A stretch of DNA of 64,000 nt from NCBI RefSeq assembly GCF_018982965.1, contig NZ_JACBYP010000013.1, positions 49,048-113,047 of the forward strand, written 5' to 3'. The first letter of the stretch is position 1. The number at the start of each line of letters is the position of its first letter. The DNA is from Streptomyces mayonensis (GTDB lineage: Bacteria > Actinomycetota > Actinomycetes > Streptomycetales > Streptomycetaceae). The notes beneath the pieces were generated by a model, which did no database searches, was not told the origin of the DNA, and worked only from the letters and a program-made list of their open reading frames with translations. The translations under genes were made by a program, and so were the position numbers. This document shows, piece by piece, positions 16,096 to 24,758 of the stretch.

Positions 16096-17625
16096 TTGGG
16101 TTTCGCGGAGAAGCGCGGAAACTACTGGCGCGGCCGCTACAAGGTCGCGCCCGGCAAGCACAACACGGTCGTTGACGAGAACGGCAAGGCGATCAGGTTC
16201 GCCACCAAGGGCGAAGCCCAACGGGCAGCGGCCGAGGCCGAGAACAAGTTCCGGCGCGGCGACTGGCGCGACCCGGCCCTCGGCCAGGAGACCTTCGGAG
16301 AGTACGCGAACCGCTGGTACGAGGCCCAGGACCTGGCGGCCTCGACCATGCAGAACTACAAGCGCCACATCGAGGAGCACCTGCTCCCCGACTTCGAGGA
16401 CAAGGCGCTCGCCGGCATCCTGCGCACGGACGTCGACCTGTGGGAGAAGAAGGAGAAGGCCCTCTATGCCGCCTCCAGCGTCAAGACCTGGCGCTCGACG
16501 CTCCACCTGATCTTCGAGGACGCGATCGACGAGGGCTTGATCACGTCCAACCCGGCTGCTCGCCGGCGCGGGCGGGGTAAGCGCGCGGGCCGCTCCCGAG
16601 ACCGTGGTCCGGAGAAGGTGGTCACCGACGCGCTCGGCCTCCTGCTGACCGCCGAGCGCGCTGCCCTGCTCTCCGGCCGCGACGACGAGTTCGTCGCCGT
16701 GGTCCTCAAGGGGTACACGGGCATGCGCTGGGGCGAGATCGTCGGCTTGGAGACCGCGTTCGTCCGCCCTGGAGCCGTCCGGGTCGAGTGGCAGCTGTAC
16801 GAGCTCGACACGGGGGAGCTGGTGCGCTGCCCGCCGAAGGACGACAGCTACCGCACCATCGACTCGATGGACTGGCTGTCGGCGCTGGTCGCCAACCACA
16901 TCGCCCGCACGAAGCCCAAGCCATGCCCCTGCCACGGCAAGACCTACGTCTTCCGAGGACAGGGCGCGGCCCGTACCGGGGGCCACCAGGGCGCGAAGCT
17001 CGTCGACGTCGCCCGCCGTGCCGACGTCTCGACCGGCACGGTGTCCAACGTGCTCAACCACCCCAAACGCGTCACCGAGGCCACGCGAGAGAAGGTCGAG
17101 CAGGCCATCGCGGACCTGGGGTTCGTGCTGGGCGGCGTCGTGCCGGAGCATGCCGCCCACTGGCGCAGGAATGGCTTCGCGACCTGGCTGTTCACCCCGG
17201 CGGTCTCCGGCTGGTACCCGAAGAAGGCACCACAAGAGCCGCGGCCCGTGCCCCTACTCGGCGAGCCTTGGCCCGGTGTCCCGGCACGCGGTCGGGGGGC
17301 CAGCGAACGGGCCGACGCCTGCTGGCTCCCGATAGCCAAGGGACTCACGCCCCACGGCCTCCGCCACACCCACCGGACGATGATGGAGGATCTGGGAACC
17401 GAGAAGGTGCTCATGGACGAACGCATGGGACACATCGACGGCTCGGTCTCGGCGCGCTACGCCCACGTCACCCCAGGCATGCGCAAGCGCCTCAAGCTGG
17501 GGCTGACCGAGCAGTGGGAGGCAGCACTCGACGCGCGTTTGGCCATGAGCGCCACGTCACCAGTGCGCGTACTGAGTGCTCTCCTGCGGGCACATGAGGT
17601 GTCACGGGTGTCCGTCAAGTCGTAG
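16096..17625 (+). CDS. int: Tyrosine recombinase (integrase) with embedded LacI-type HTH
   Basis: 509 residues. The N-terminus has AP2-like and SAM-like arm/core-binding regions (to about 165). The catalytic domain shows Arg in GMRWGE, HGLRH (HXXR) and MGHIDGSVSARYAHVTP with the nucleophile Tyr. Between the first Arg and HXXR, at about 301-344, lies a near-complete LacI-family HTH (VDVARRADVSTGTVSNVLN). This makes the protein longer than the usual ~390 residues. A CPCHGK pair may bind metal. The TTG start follows a purine-rich leader. It catalyses integration and excision of the element with the upstream Xis-like protein. Confidence 0.9.
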   Translation: MGFAEKRGNYWRGRYKVAPGKHNTVVDENGKAIRFATKGEAQRAAAEAENKFRRGDWRDPALGQETFGEYANRWYEAQDLAASTMQNYKRHIEEHLLPDFEDKALAGILRTDVDLWEKKEKALYAASSVKTWRSTLHLIFEDAIDEGLITSNPAARRRGRGKRAGRSRDRGPEKVVTDALGLLLTAERAALLSGRDDEFVAVVLKGYTGMRWGEIVGLETAFVRPGAVRVEWQLYELDTGELVRCPPKDDSYRTIDSMDWLSALVANHIARTKPKPCPCHGKTYVFRGQGAARTGGHQGAKLVDVARRADVSTGTVSNVLNHPKRVTEATREKVEQAIADLGFVLGGVVPEHAAHWRRNGFATWLFTPAVSGWYPKKAPQEPRPVPLLGEPWPGVPARGRGASERADACWLPIAKGLTPHGLRHTHRTMMEDLGTEKVLMDERMGHIDGSVSARYAHVTPGMRKRLKLGLTEQWEAALDARLAMSATSPVRVLSALLRAHEVSRVSVKS

Positions 17626-17733
17626 CGAGCAAAGACCTGTGCCTTCCGGCGACCCCTTCCGGAGGGCACGTCCATGTCCATGATGCCTCCGCGAGGAAGC
17701 ATCGTCACCGCGCGGCAGCCGCCCTCCTCCAGA

Positions 17734-17763
17734 CTCTGCTGTGTCTCACGAGACACAGCAGAG
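17734..17763. terminator. Perfect hairpin after integrase gene
   Basis: CTCTGCTGTGTCT and its exact complement AGACACAGCAGAG flank a 4-base spacer (CACG). No T-run follows, so it may end integrase transcription poorly; the right arm is also the direct repeat seen again at 19580-19594, hinting at a recombination role. Confidence 0.5.
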
Positions 17764-17764
17764 C
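17750..17764 (+). repeat. 15-bp direct repeat, left copy
   Basis: GAGACACAGCAGAGC, identical to 19580-19594. The two copies bracket the low-GC hydrolase gene. Possible att core or scar of a cassette insertion. Confidence 0.6.
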
Positions 17765-17880
17765 CGCTCTGGCTTGGTCATCGTGAGACGGGGGCGATGT
17801 GCTGAGCGCTGACACGCCTGCGTCATGAGCTGAGTTTGGATACTCAGGACGAACGGAGCCAACGGCGCTATCAATGAGCC

Positions 17881-19581
17881 ATGCGAGCATCACGCCCCGG
17901 TCCTGCTTCACCGTCCGCTGACCCTGAGCAACTCCCCGACCTTGTCATCCTCGTTCATGGCACCTTCTCCACCGCCGACGGTGAAAGGGGGGACCGGTGG
18001 TGGCAGCGAGACAGCCCAAACTGGCGATGGCTCCAAGAACACCTACCGGCGGACATCGCTCTGCCCGACGAATCTGTCCGACTGTTCCGATGGGACGGCG
18101 CGAATAGCCAGGTTAGCCGACTGCATGCAGCTAATAGATTGCTGGCGCTCATGCTGAAACTTGAAAATGAAGGACGCAATTACCACCTGGTCGGCCATAG
18201 TCATGGCGGTTCGGTAATCTGGGAGGCTCTGGTCAGTGCCGAAGTTACACGTAATCACGGCAAGGTTTATGCGGAACTGCGCCGGGCCTTGAACGATCCT
18301 GAAGTCTTATCAGGTGGCCAACCGATCATCCCGCCCCGGCGCGACGAGTACGACCCTTGGTGGGTGAGGTACAAGACTCGGGATCTTCCTGACTCGGCCG
18401 AGTATGAAGCCATTCGGTCGGCGATAAAATTGCAAGGTTTGCGAAGTTGGACGACCGTCGGAACCCCATTCATGCGTTACATGCCGGTGCGCCGAGGGCT
18501 GCTTTCCCGTTGTCTGTCCCTCCAATCATCATCAGCCTGGCGCATCTTGGGCAAAGAGTACGTTGCTCTGATTCCGATGTTGCTGACGGCGCTTCCACTA
18601 GTACCTCTCGCTGCTGCTCTTTTCGGGGGGAACTGGGGCAGGGCGGTGCTAACTAGCGACACCGCCAATGCGTGGAGTGTTCCTTACGTCTTGTGCTGGC
18701 TGGTGACTTTCCGCTCGATGAGAGTCAGCGACTATAGTGATTCATTGTTAGTTCGCGAGCGGGCTGTACCTGGTGTCTTTCGTCGGTTCTCCGGGCGCTG
18801 GCTGGGCTTATGGTCGCCATCTGATGAAGCCATTAACGTGCTCTCGGCTCTGGCTCACCACCAGGTCAGGTATGAGCTGCTGTGGTCATCGGGCGCGCTG
18901 AGCGCCCGCCGAAAATTGGCGCGTCTCCCCAATCAGGTACCGCTACCGAATTTGACTATACCGGACCCAATTCGCACGATCACCCTGGTGCCGCACGTTC
19001 GGCGCACTTCTGTATTATCCGCAACCAAGCCAGTCGTCACTTGGGTAAATCGATGCATCGCGCCGTTGTGGACACGAAAGCTCGCCCGGACCTTGGCGCG
19101 CAGTGTCCAGGGATCTGACCTTCCTCGCACTGTTGCCGCCTATGTCTCACCCTGGCCGTTACCACTGGATCACGATTGCACCCACTTGGGCCTCCCTGTT
19201 CGCACCATTCGTGAAATCGATCGGGAGGTCACTGACTGCAACGCCATGCTCGCACCAAAGGCGCGCGAGCTACTGATTATTGCAGCATTGAAAGGCGTGC
19301 CGAAAGACGGTCAAGGTTCTGGCAGGTTCCTCATGGAGAGTGGCAGTGCGTTGGTGCACACCGAATACTTCAATAATCCGGATGTGCGCAGGCTAATTCT
19401 CCATCATATCTGCCAAACGCGGACTTCGGTTGACGGCTACTCGGCACCGGCAGACGACGAGTTAGAAATTTGGCTCACGCGGCACCTGGAGAGTACCCGA
19501 ACCTGCTTCGCGGGTCTTTTGCAGCAGTCAATAGAGGCGCTGCGTGCGGATACGTTCCCAGTTGATGATTCAGTCATATGA
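17881..19581 (+). CDS. Alpha/beta serine hydrolase with membrane segment(s), low-GC cargo gene
   Basis: 566 residues. The N-terminal domain is an alpha/beta hydrolase: HGTF oxyanion motif at 26-29 and nucleophile elbow GHSHG at 105-109 with S107. The central part has a hydrophobic segment (YVALIPMLLTALPLVPLAAA) and a second weaker one (VPYVLCWLVTF); the C-terminal 200 residues are not recognised. It is probably a membrane-associated lipase or esterase. Codon use is visibly less GC-rich than neighbours, indicating recent transfer. It is a single gene flanked by 15-bp direct repeats, the right copy overlapping its stop codon. No partner gene is evident. Confidence 0.7.
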   Translation: MRASRPGPASPSADPEQLPDLVILVHGTFSTADGERGDRWWQRDSPNWRWLQEHLPADIALPDESVRLFRWDGANSQVSRLHAANRLLALMLKLENEGRNYHLVGHSHGGSVIWEALVSAEVTRNHGKVYAELRRALNDPEVLSGGQPIIPPRRDEYDPWWVRYKTRDLPDSAEYEAIRSAIKLQGLRSWTTVGTPFMRYMPVRRGLLSRCLSLQSSSAWRILGKEYVALIPMLLTALPLVPLAAALFGGNWGRAVLTSDTANAWSVPYVLCWLVTFRSMRVSDYSDSLLVRERAVPGVFRRFSGRWLGLWSPSDEAINVLSALAHHQVRYELLWSSGALSARRKLARLPNQVPLPNLTIPDPIRTITLVPHVRRTSVLSATKPVVTWVNRCIAPLWTRKLARTLARSVQGSDLPRTVAAYVSPWPLPLDHDCTHLGLPVRTIREIDREVTDCNAMLAPKARELLIIAALKGVPKDGQGSGRFLMESGSALVHTEYFNNPDVRRLILHHICQTRTSVDGYSAPADDELEIWLTRHLESTRTCFAGLLQQSIEALRADTFPVDDSVI

Positions 19582-19594
19582 GACACAGCAGAGC
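19580..19594 (+). repeat. 15-bp direct repeat, right copy
   Basis: Second exact copy of GAGACACAGCAGAGC. It overlaps the TGA of the hydrolase gene (19579-19581) and lies 1830 bp after the left copy. Context beyond the 15 bases is unrelated. Confidence 0.6.
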
Positions 19595-19781
19595 GTCCGG
19601 AGAACCGTCTCACTTCAGCAGTTACGACGATTGCCCAGTAGCGGGGCCAACGGGCCTGGCTCAATAGGTGCATGGAGACTGGTGAGCACTGGGCATACCG
19701 CGCGAGGCCGAAAGAGCTAGGCAACTCTGTCAGGCAGGTGGAGATCGTCCGGGTGGGCGGTCGCGGCAGGTCTGATTGGAT

Positions 19782-20334
19782 TTATTGGTGGGCTCCCCTG
19801 GGACGTCGGCAGTGCTCGCCGATGAGGCGCAGGATCGTGTGCCGCACCTTGCGCAGGGCCAGGTAGCGGTGATGTTCCCTTTGGTGGGCGGGGTCGTTGC
19901 CAGGGGCTGGGGTGAAGGGAGCTGGAGGTAGGCGCACAGGAGGTCGCTGCAGGTCTGGCGCAGGCTGTTGTAGGGGGGGCGTCGTCGGCGAGGCCGGCCA
20001 AGGCGTGGACGCCACCGAGCCGGGCGGCAGGGGAGTCCGAGCCGAGTGTGGCGACGGCCACGGAGAAACGTTCGGTGTGGAGCCGGGTTGCTTCCCGGTG
20101 AGCACCGGCTTCGTCGACGCGCTGACGGCGGTAAGCAGCGACCAGGGCGACGAGTGCGCCGGCCCCGGCAACCGCGCCGAAGGAAAGCTCCACCAGGTCG
20201 AGCGCCTTGGCGTCGAGCTTTGCGGTGGTGTCGATCTCCTGGAATTGCAGCAGGTACACCCAGCCGTAGAAGACGCCGCCGGCCACCAGGACCGCGGTGA
20301 CGCAGGTGACGACCGGGGCCGGCCGAGCCTCCAC
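19782..20334 (-). pseudogene. Frameshifted pentapeptide-repeat membrane protein fragment
   Basis: The first 120 or so codons are intact and encode an N-terminal membrane region (AVLVAGGVFYGWVYLLQF, then VAGAGALVALVAAY) and the segment RFSVAVATLGSDSPAARLGG. This start is familiar from Streptomyces pentapeptide-repeat proteins. After DDAP the sense passes to another frame (LRQTCSDLLCAYLQLP) and then to a third (NDPAHQREHHRYLALRKVRH), ending at 19782 without any pentapeptide repeats. At least two indels, one in a C7 run, and a 3' truncation have killed it. Confidence 0.7.
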
Positions 20335-20540
20335 AGCCGTAACTCCCGATTATCCGATGCCGAGTGCGGTCGCCGGTTGATTGTCATGAAGATGGAGACA
20401 AAGCATGGAGGTCCATGGCTGCGGGCTGACGCGACCGTACGGGGATCCGTGTGAAGCCGGGCCCGGGACAGCAGCGTAGGGGTTGAAGACCAGACGGCAG
20501 GCGCGACGGCCGATGGTATGGCGGGGCCAGGGGATGCGGC

Positions 20541-21092
20541 TCAGCGCAGATCAGGAACGTAGAGGCCAGCCGCCCGCCCGACGGTCACAAAGTCCATCCT
20601 CGACTGCAGCGGTGCTGGCTTCCACCCGGTCGCCTCCTGGATGAAGCCGCCCTTGTCTGCACCCGTGTCGTTCCATGCCTTGTCCATCACGAGCAGCCGA
20701 GCCCAGTTGATCGGCTCTCCGTTCTTGGCGTGCGTGGGGTGGGTGTAGTGGGTGAGGAAGTCTTCGGAGAGGACGTTCGGGGCGTGGGGTGCGGCCTCGA
20801 AGACCCCGCCGAAGGAGGGCTTGGTGACTGCCCAGAAGATGGGCACCTCACCCAGGCGGTACTTGTCGGGGTAGCGCTGGTGGTAGGTGACGGCGTACTG
20901 GTTGACCCACTTCCGCCACAGCGTGGCTGCGTCGGCCTCGTCGGGGAGGTAGTCGTCGGACATGGCGCTGCCGTCGGGTTCGGGGTAGAGAACGAGTTGG
21001 GTGGTCTGCGTGAAAGAGGGATTGCGGCGGCTGGTGAACGTCCATTCGGTGCCGGGCGGGTAGGGCTGGGTGGTGGTCTTGGTAGCTGGCAT
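20541..21092 (-). CDS. Hypothetical protein, promoter displaced by IS
   Basis: 183 residues, family not recognised. Soluble, rich in Trp/Tyr/Pro (TLWRKWVNQYAVTYHQRYPD, VPIFWAVTKPSFGG), no signal peptide or membrane segment. The ORF is intact from ATG 21092. The IS1380 element begins only 8 bp upstream of the start, so the native promoter and probably the RBS have been separated from the gene. Confidence 0.6.
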   Translation of the reverse strand: MPATKTTTQPYPPGTEWTFTSRRNPSFTQTTQLVLYPEPDGSAMSDDYLPDEADAATLWRKWVNQYAVTYHQRYPDKYRLGEVPIFWAVTKPSFGGVFEAAPHAPNVLSEDFLTHYTHPTHAKNGEPINWARLLVMDKAWNDTGADKGGFIQEATGWKPAPLQSRMDFVTVGRAAGLYVPDLR

Positions 21093-21100
21093 TGCCCTAG

Positions 21101-22778
21101 CCTCGCCGTTTCGGTTGGGGCGATGAGGTGTCGTTGAGGGGGAACTGCCGGGTGGCTGACGCGCTTTCGGTGTTTGGACATGGTGGAGACCCGGCGCGGT
21201 GGTCGGGTTCTCCAGGGTCCTTCGGGTCGTGGGCGGTCAGGGGCCTGCCGGTCAGCCGGCGGGACGGGGCAGTGCGGCGAGGCGATGGAAGGCCGTGGCC
21301 AGTTCGGTTCTCCAGGGCCAGGTCGCCGATATCCGCAAGCGCAGGCGTCGGCCGCCGCGGGTGAGGCGGGCGGCGACGTGCAGCAGTCGGTAGCGGAGCT
21401 TCTTCGGCTCGGCAGTGGCCAGCTCCCCGTCCAGCAGCAGAACGCGCGTCCAGGCCAGCAGATCGATCGCCGCGAGGCTGAGTTCGAGCCAGACGGCGTT
21501 GACGTTGAAGTCGCGGGAGGGGAAGCGGCCGAAGCCGGTGGTCTTGCCGCACCGGATGTGGTCCTCAACGCTGGCATGCCCGCGGTGACGGACCTCCAGG
21601 AACTGGGCGGATCCGCCCCCGGAGTAGGGGGTGTCGGTGAGAAACGCCTGATGGCGCAGGCCCTCGTCCTGATCGAACAGGGACAGCTGGGCTCCGGGGT
21701 GCGGCCGCTCGCGGCGCACGATGATGCGGGTGCCGGTCGGATAGCCGGCCAGGTCGATCATGCCGGTCAGCTCGGCGACCTCGGCACCGTCACGCAGCGT
21801 CCCGTCCTGGTCCAGGGCGGGATACCAGAGGCGGTCGGGCATGGTCCGGACAGCTCGGCGGACCGGCTCGGTGATGGCGTATCCGACTGAATAGAAGGTA
21901 CGGATTCCTCGTTTCCCCAGGTCGCGGACGTGAGCGAGGAAGGCTTTCGCGGATCCGGCACTGTCGGCGCGGATGAGGATGTCGGTGCCGTGCCGGTGAG
22001 CGTCGGGGATTTGCGCGAGCGCTTGGTCGAGCACCGTGATGTGATCGGCGGCAGTGTTGGCTCCGGAGTTCCCGGGCCGCAGCCGCCCCGATACGGCCTC
22101 GCCGGTGTTCGCGAGGAAACACAGCAGCGGGTGGAAGCCGAAGCCGCCCTTGTAGGTGGGTGCGGCCTGCTCCTTATCGGAGTGGCAGGTCACCAGCGTG
22201 GCGTCGAGGTCCAGAACCAGGCCGGGAAGTTCTCGTCCGCCGGCCCGAGCAGCAGGTATGCCCTCGCCGGTCTCGGCGGCCTGCATCCAGGCGACTTCCC
22301 GGGCCGAACCGCGGGCCGTCCGCAGCGCGGCGAGTACAGCCTCGTCGGTGTCGGCGAGCAACCGCCAAGCCGTGGGCGTGGAGGCGACCGGGCCGAACAC
22401 CCCTGCCTGGTCCCGCAGCACGGCCAGATCCGCGATCGCCTCACCACCGTCGGCGAGCATCACCGCAAGGTCCGTGGCGACCCGGCCCGGATCATGCCCG
22501 GTCCCGCGCGGCCGAAGCGGCCTGAGAGCGGCGGAGTACGCGGCGGTCAGCCCGGTGGCATCAGCGAGATCCGCCAGCAACCGTGCCCCGGCATGCCCGA
22601 CCACCCCCGAACCATCGGCACTGACATGGACCCTGGGACGCAACCCGATACCCTGCACGTAGAAAGTGCCCTCCGCCTGGACCGACAGAACCCCTCAGCA
22701 AGGTTCATCGTCCCAGGTCAGGAAGGCACTTTCGCGTTTCCGCCCCCAGGCCACGCGTACCCAAGTGAAACGGCGAGG
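21101..22778 (-). mobile_element. IS1380-family insertion sequence
   Basis: A 1678-bp element bounded by inverted repeats: CCTCGCCGTTTC at 21101-21112 and its complement at 22767-22778, with 17 of the outer 20 bases matching. CTAG occurs immediately outside both ends (21097-21100 and 22779-22782), consistent with a 4-bp target duplication. One transposase gene fills it. An internal hairpin GAAAGTGCC/GGCACTTTC (22662-22733) precedes the transposase and may block read-in. The element looks complete. Confidence 0.85.
21252..22658 (-). CDS. IS1380-family DDE transposase
   Basis: 468 residues, close to the family length. Acidic catalytic candidates appear in LVLDLDATLV and ILIRADSAGS, and an IS1380-type C-terminal helical region follows (FNVNAVWLELSLAAIDLLAW). 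It catalyses cut-and-paste transposition of the surrounding element. The ATG at 22658 lies just inside the right inverted repeat, after the protective hairpin. The ORF is unbroken, so it may be active. Confidence 0.9.
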   Translation of the reverse strand: MQGIGLRPRVHVSADGSGVVGHAGARLLADLADATGLTAAYSAALRPLRPRGTGHDPGRVATDLAVMLADGGEAIADLAVLRDQAGVFGPVASTPTAWRLLADTDEAVLAALRTARGSAREVAWMQAAETGEGIPAARAGGRELPGLVLDLDATLVTCHSDKEQAAPTYKGGFGFHPLLCFLANTGEAVSGRLRPGNSGANTAADHITVLDQALAQIPDAHRHGTDILIRADSAGSAKAFLAHVRDLGKRGIRTFYSVGYAITEPVRRAVRTMPDRLWYPALDQDGTLRDGAEVAELTGMIDLAGYPTGTRIIVRRERPHPGAQLSLFDQDEGLRHQAFLTDTPYSGGGSAQFLEVRHRGHASVEDHIRCGKTTGFGRFPSRDFNVNAVWLELSLAAIDLLAWTRVLLLDGELATAEPKKLRYRLLHVAARLTRGGRRLRLRISATWPWRTELATAFHRLAALPRPAG

Positions 22779-22842
22779 CTAGTTTGCTGCTCTTTTGGTT
22801 CGGTCGGGGCCGGAATTGAGGGATTGGGCGCCCATGAGACGT

Positions 22843-22858
22843 CGCAGATCTGCGACAG
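22843..22858. promoter_or_regulatory. 16-bp perfect palindrome upstream of lipoprotein gene
   Basis: GTCGCAGATCTGCGAC is fully self-complementary and lies 66 bp before the lipoprotein start. Possible operator; the binding protein is unknown. Confidence 0.35.
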
Positions 22859-22924
22859 ATCCTTCACGTTGCCTCTACGTGGTCGCATGATGCCTCGAGA
22901 ACTTCGATCACTCCTGGGGGACCC

Positions 22925-23407
22925 ATGCGCCGCACCACTGCTGCCACCGTTCTGCTCGCCGCGCTGCTGGCCGCAGGCTGCTCGAACGGAGACGACGGCG
23001 GAGGGGACGAGAAAGTGGAAGCCACGTCGTCCGCGTCCGCGCCGTCGGCCTCGGGGAAACTGGCCGGCGTGTGGGGGCCGAAGCTCTCCGAGGCGACCGA
23101 CGGCACGGACGCCGTGTGCAACGAGGTGGGCGACCAGGCGTGCGCGGAGCACCTCACGGATATCGCTCTGGTGGTCGGGGACCTGGAGCTCGCGGTGAAC
23201 GAGGCGGGCGGCAGCTCCTCGTATCCGCGGACGGTGGCGGAGCTCGAGAAGGTGGATGCCGCGGTGGACGCGTACAGCGACCACGAGTGCCTGAACGACG
23301 AGAACGCGGGCATCAAAGGGTCGCCGTGTCCGGATGACGCGCAGACGATCCTGACCGGGGGTCAGACGCTGGTGCTCGCCTTGCAGGCCGACGAAGGTGT
23401 CTCGTAG
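22925..23407 (+). CDS. Small secreted lipoprotein
   Basis: 160 residues with a lipoprotein signal peptide: basic MRRT, hydrophobic core, lipobox LAAGC with Cys at about 19. The mature part starts with an acidic/Ser linker and then has four cysteines (VCNEVGDQAC, HECLNDE, PCPDD) that could form disulfides outside the cell. No family recognised. ATG 22925 follows a GGGGGA element. It is a single gene downstream of the IS. Confidence 0.75.
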   Translation: MRRTTAATVLLAALLAAGCSNGDDGGGDEKVEATSSASAPSASGKLAGVWGPKLSEATDGTDAVCNEVGDQACAEHLTDIALVVGDLELAVNEAGGSSSYPRTVAELEKVDAAVDAYSDHECLNDENAGIKGSPCPDDAQTILTGGQTLVLALQADEGVS

Positions 23408-23795
23408 CAAGTGCGGGGAAGCTCGGCTGCCGTGGGGGAGCGACCGCCCTCACCGCCTTCGTGCCTCAGTTCTCGCCTTGATGGGACCGGTCTTCGAAAT
23501 CACCTCGCAGTACATCGACAACGACGTGACCGCCCACCGGGAGCGGCTCATCCAGGCCCGGATCGACTTCATCGACATGGCTTGCAAGAGCATCACCACG
23601 TGATCTAGGAAGATGTAGCTCGTCTGGCTCGACAGGGACGGTGTGATGTCTGAGGCGAGCAGCAAGGCTTCCTCTTGGCTGGTTCGCGCTCTTTGGGCCC
23701 GCTGCGCAGGGCTACGATCTATGCAGCAGCCCGTGACCGACTGGGGGTCGGATATACACATGGCCTGCTGTTGTTGGCACGAGTGAGGGGGCGCC

Positions 23796-24734
23796 TTGGC
23801 AACGCTGGGCCACTTGAAGGAACGCACGGTTGGCTTTTACGAGGTAGTCGTCCTCAAGGACGGCGAAGCCCGACGAATCCCCGAGCAGATGGACTGGGAC
23901 GGCACCCTCTCGGATCTCGCCCAAGCACCCGTCGCAGCCCGTACTTTCGAAGCAGACTCACAAATGGTGGGAACTATCGCCACCTACGACATGCAGGACC
24001 ATCTCCTCCTGCATCGCGTGAAGGATGCCGGCGAGTGGTTGTCTGTCATGAACTTCGATACGGGAACCTTGCGCGAGCTGGAGCAGTCTGCGCATGAGGG
24101 CTACCTGGACACGTCGGTGATCTGTTTCCTGCCCTTCGGCAACGTTGTAGGCATCATGCAGGGAGGCGTGTCGGCGCCTTCGCACAAGGCGCTGGAGACC
24201 TGGCTCAACGGGATCCAGATCTTCCCTGGTGCACAGCTGCAGATTCGCCCTGTGGTGACGCACTCAGAGGTGGAGAAGCTGAAGAGCGCCTCTGGCGCAA
24301 GCAGGGTGGAAGTGAAGATCATGGCCAACAAGATGGGTGCTCTGAGCGGCCGTCGCGGTGGCTTGGCCCGAACGCTCCAGGTAGCTGGAGAGTCGTACGG
24401 GGAGATCAGCGTAACCATGATCATCTCAGTCCCCAAGAAGAAAGAACTCAAGGAGCACCGCGAGCATCTTCTGGCTGACCTGGAGGAGATCTCCGATGTG
24501 GTGACCGGTGCCGAGCGCGCCCGGGCTCGACTGGTCTTCTCCGAGCCGGGCGGGCCGGAGCAAACCCGACTAGTCGAGCTGGTAGAGCACAGCATTACGG
24601 CCAAAAGGCGCGTACCGGCCACAGACGGAGAAGGTAGGTCAATCCGGATCATGTCAGCGGTGGATGCCATCCTGGGAGCAGCGGTCGAGCATGAGGATGC
24701 ATTGCGACTCGCAGTGGATGCCGGGGGTTCGTGA
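23796..24734 (+). CDS. RexA-like soluble sensor protein
   Basis: 312 residues, soluble. It starts with a GFYEV strand. Residues about 104-175 (CFLPFGNVVGIMQGG, LETWLNGIQI, LQIRPVV, RVEVKIMA) follow the same order and spacing as the phage lambda RexA region with IGFARTVFG, LTDFLIGKG, VQIEPLM and TVKVEA, as I remember it. The C-terminal third is helical and charged. RexA is the DNA-binding sensor of the RexAB abortive-infection system. TTG 23796 follows GAGGGGG. A four-helix membrane protein gene follows after 24 bp, as rexB follows rexA. Homology is inferred from pattern only; a Kiwa-type KwaB role is an alternative. Confidence 0.5.
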   Translation: MATLGHLKERTVGFYEVVVLKDGEARRIPEQMDWDGTLSDLAQAPVAARTFEADSQMVGTIATYDMQDHLLLHRVKDAGEWLSVMNFDTGTLRELEQSAHEGYLDTSVICFLPFGNVVGIMQGGVSAPSHKALETWLNGIQIFPGAQLQIRPVVTHSEVEKLKSASGASRVEVKIMANKMGALSGRRGGLARTLQVAGESYGEISVTMIISVPKKKELKEHREHLLADLEEISDVVTGAERARARLVFSEPGGPEQTRLVELVEHSITAKRRVPATDGEGRSIRIMSAVDAILGAAVEHEDALRLAVDAGGS

Positions 24735-24758
24735 CCTGGGCATAGACGAGGGGGGCCT

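Larger units (their letters stand above)
17626..17880 (+). other. Intergenic segment after integrase, candidate attachment region
   Basis: 255 bp without a gene. It holds a perfect hairpin at 17734-17763 and the first copy of the 15-bp direct repeat. Position right behind the integrase is typical for an att site, but no tRNA sequence is present, so the assignment is tentative. Confidence 0.4.

Noticed and set aside
17783..19613. Short inverted pair GTGAGACGG / CCGTCTCAC outside the direct repeats
   Set aside because: Only nine bases, with nothing further matching; likely chance in this composition.
23397..23603. 68-codon ORF after the lipoprotein, with a plausible helical end (VFEITSQYIDNDVTAHRERL)
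   Set aside because: It overlaps the lipoprotein gene, has no clear RBS and no recognised relatives; perhaps a remnant of a gene, but not supportable as a feature.
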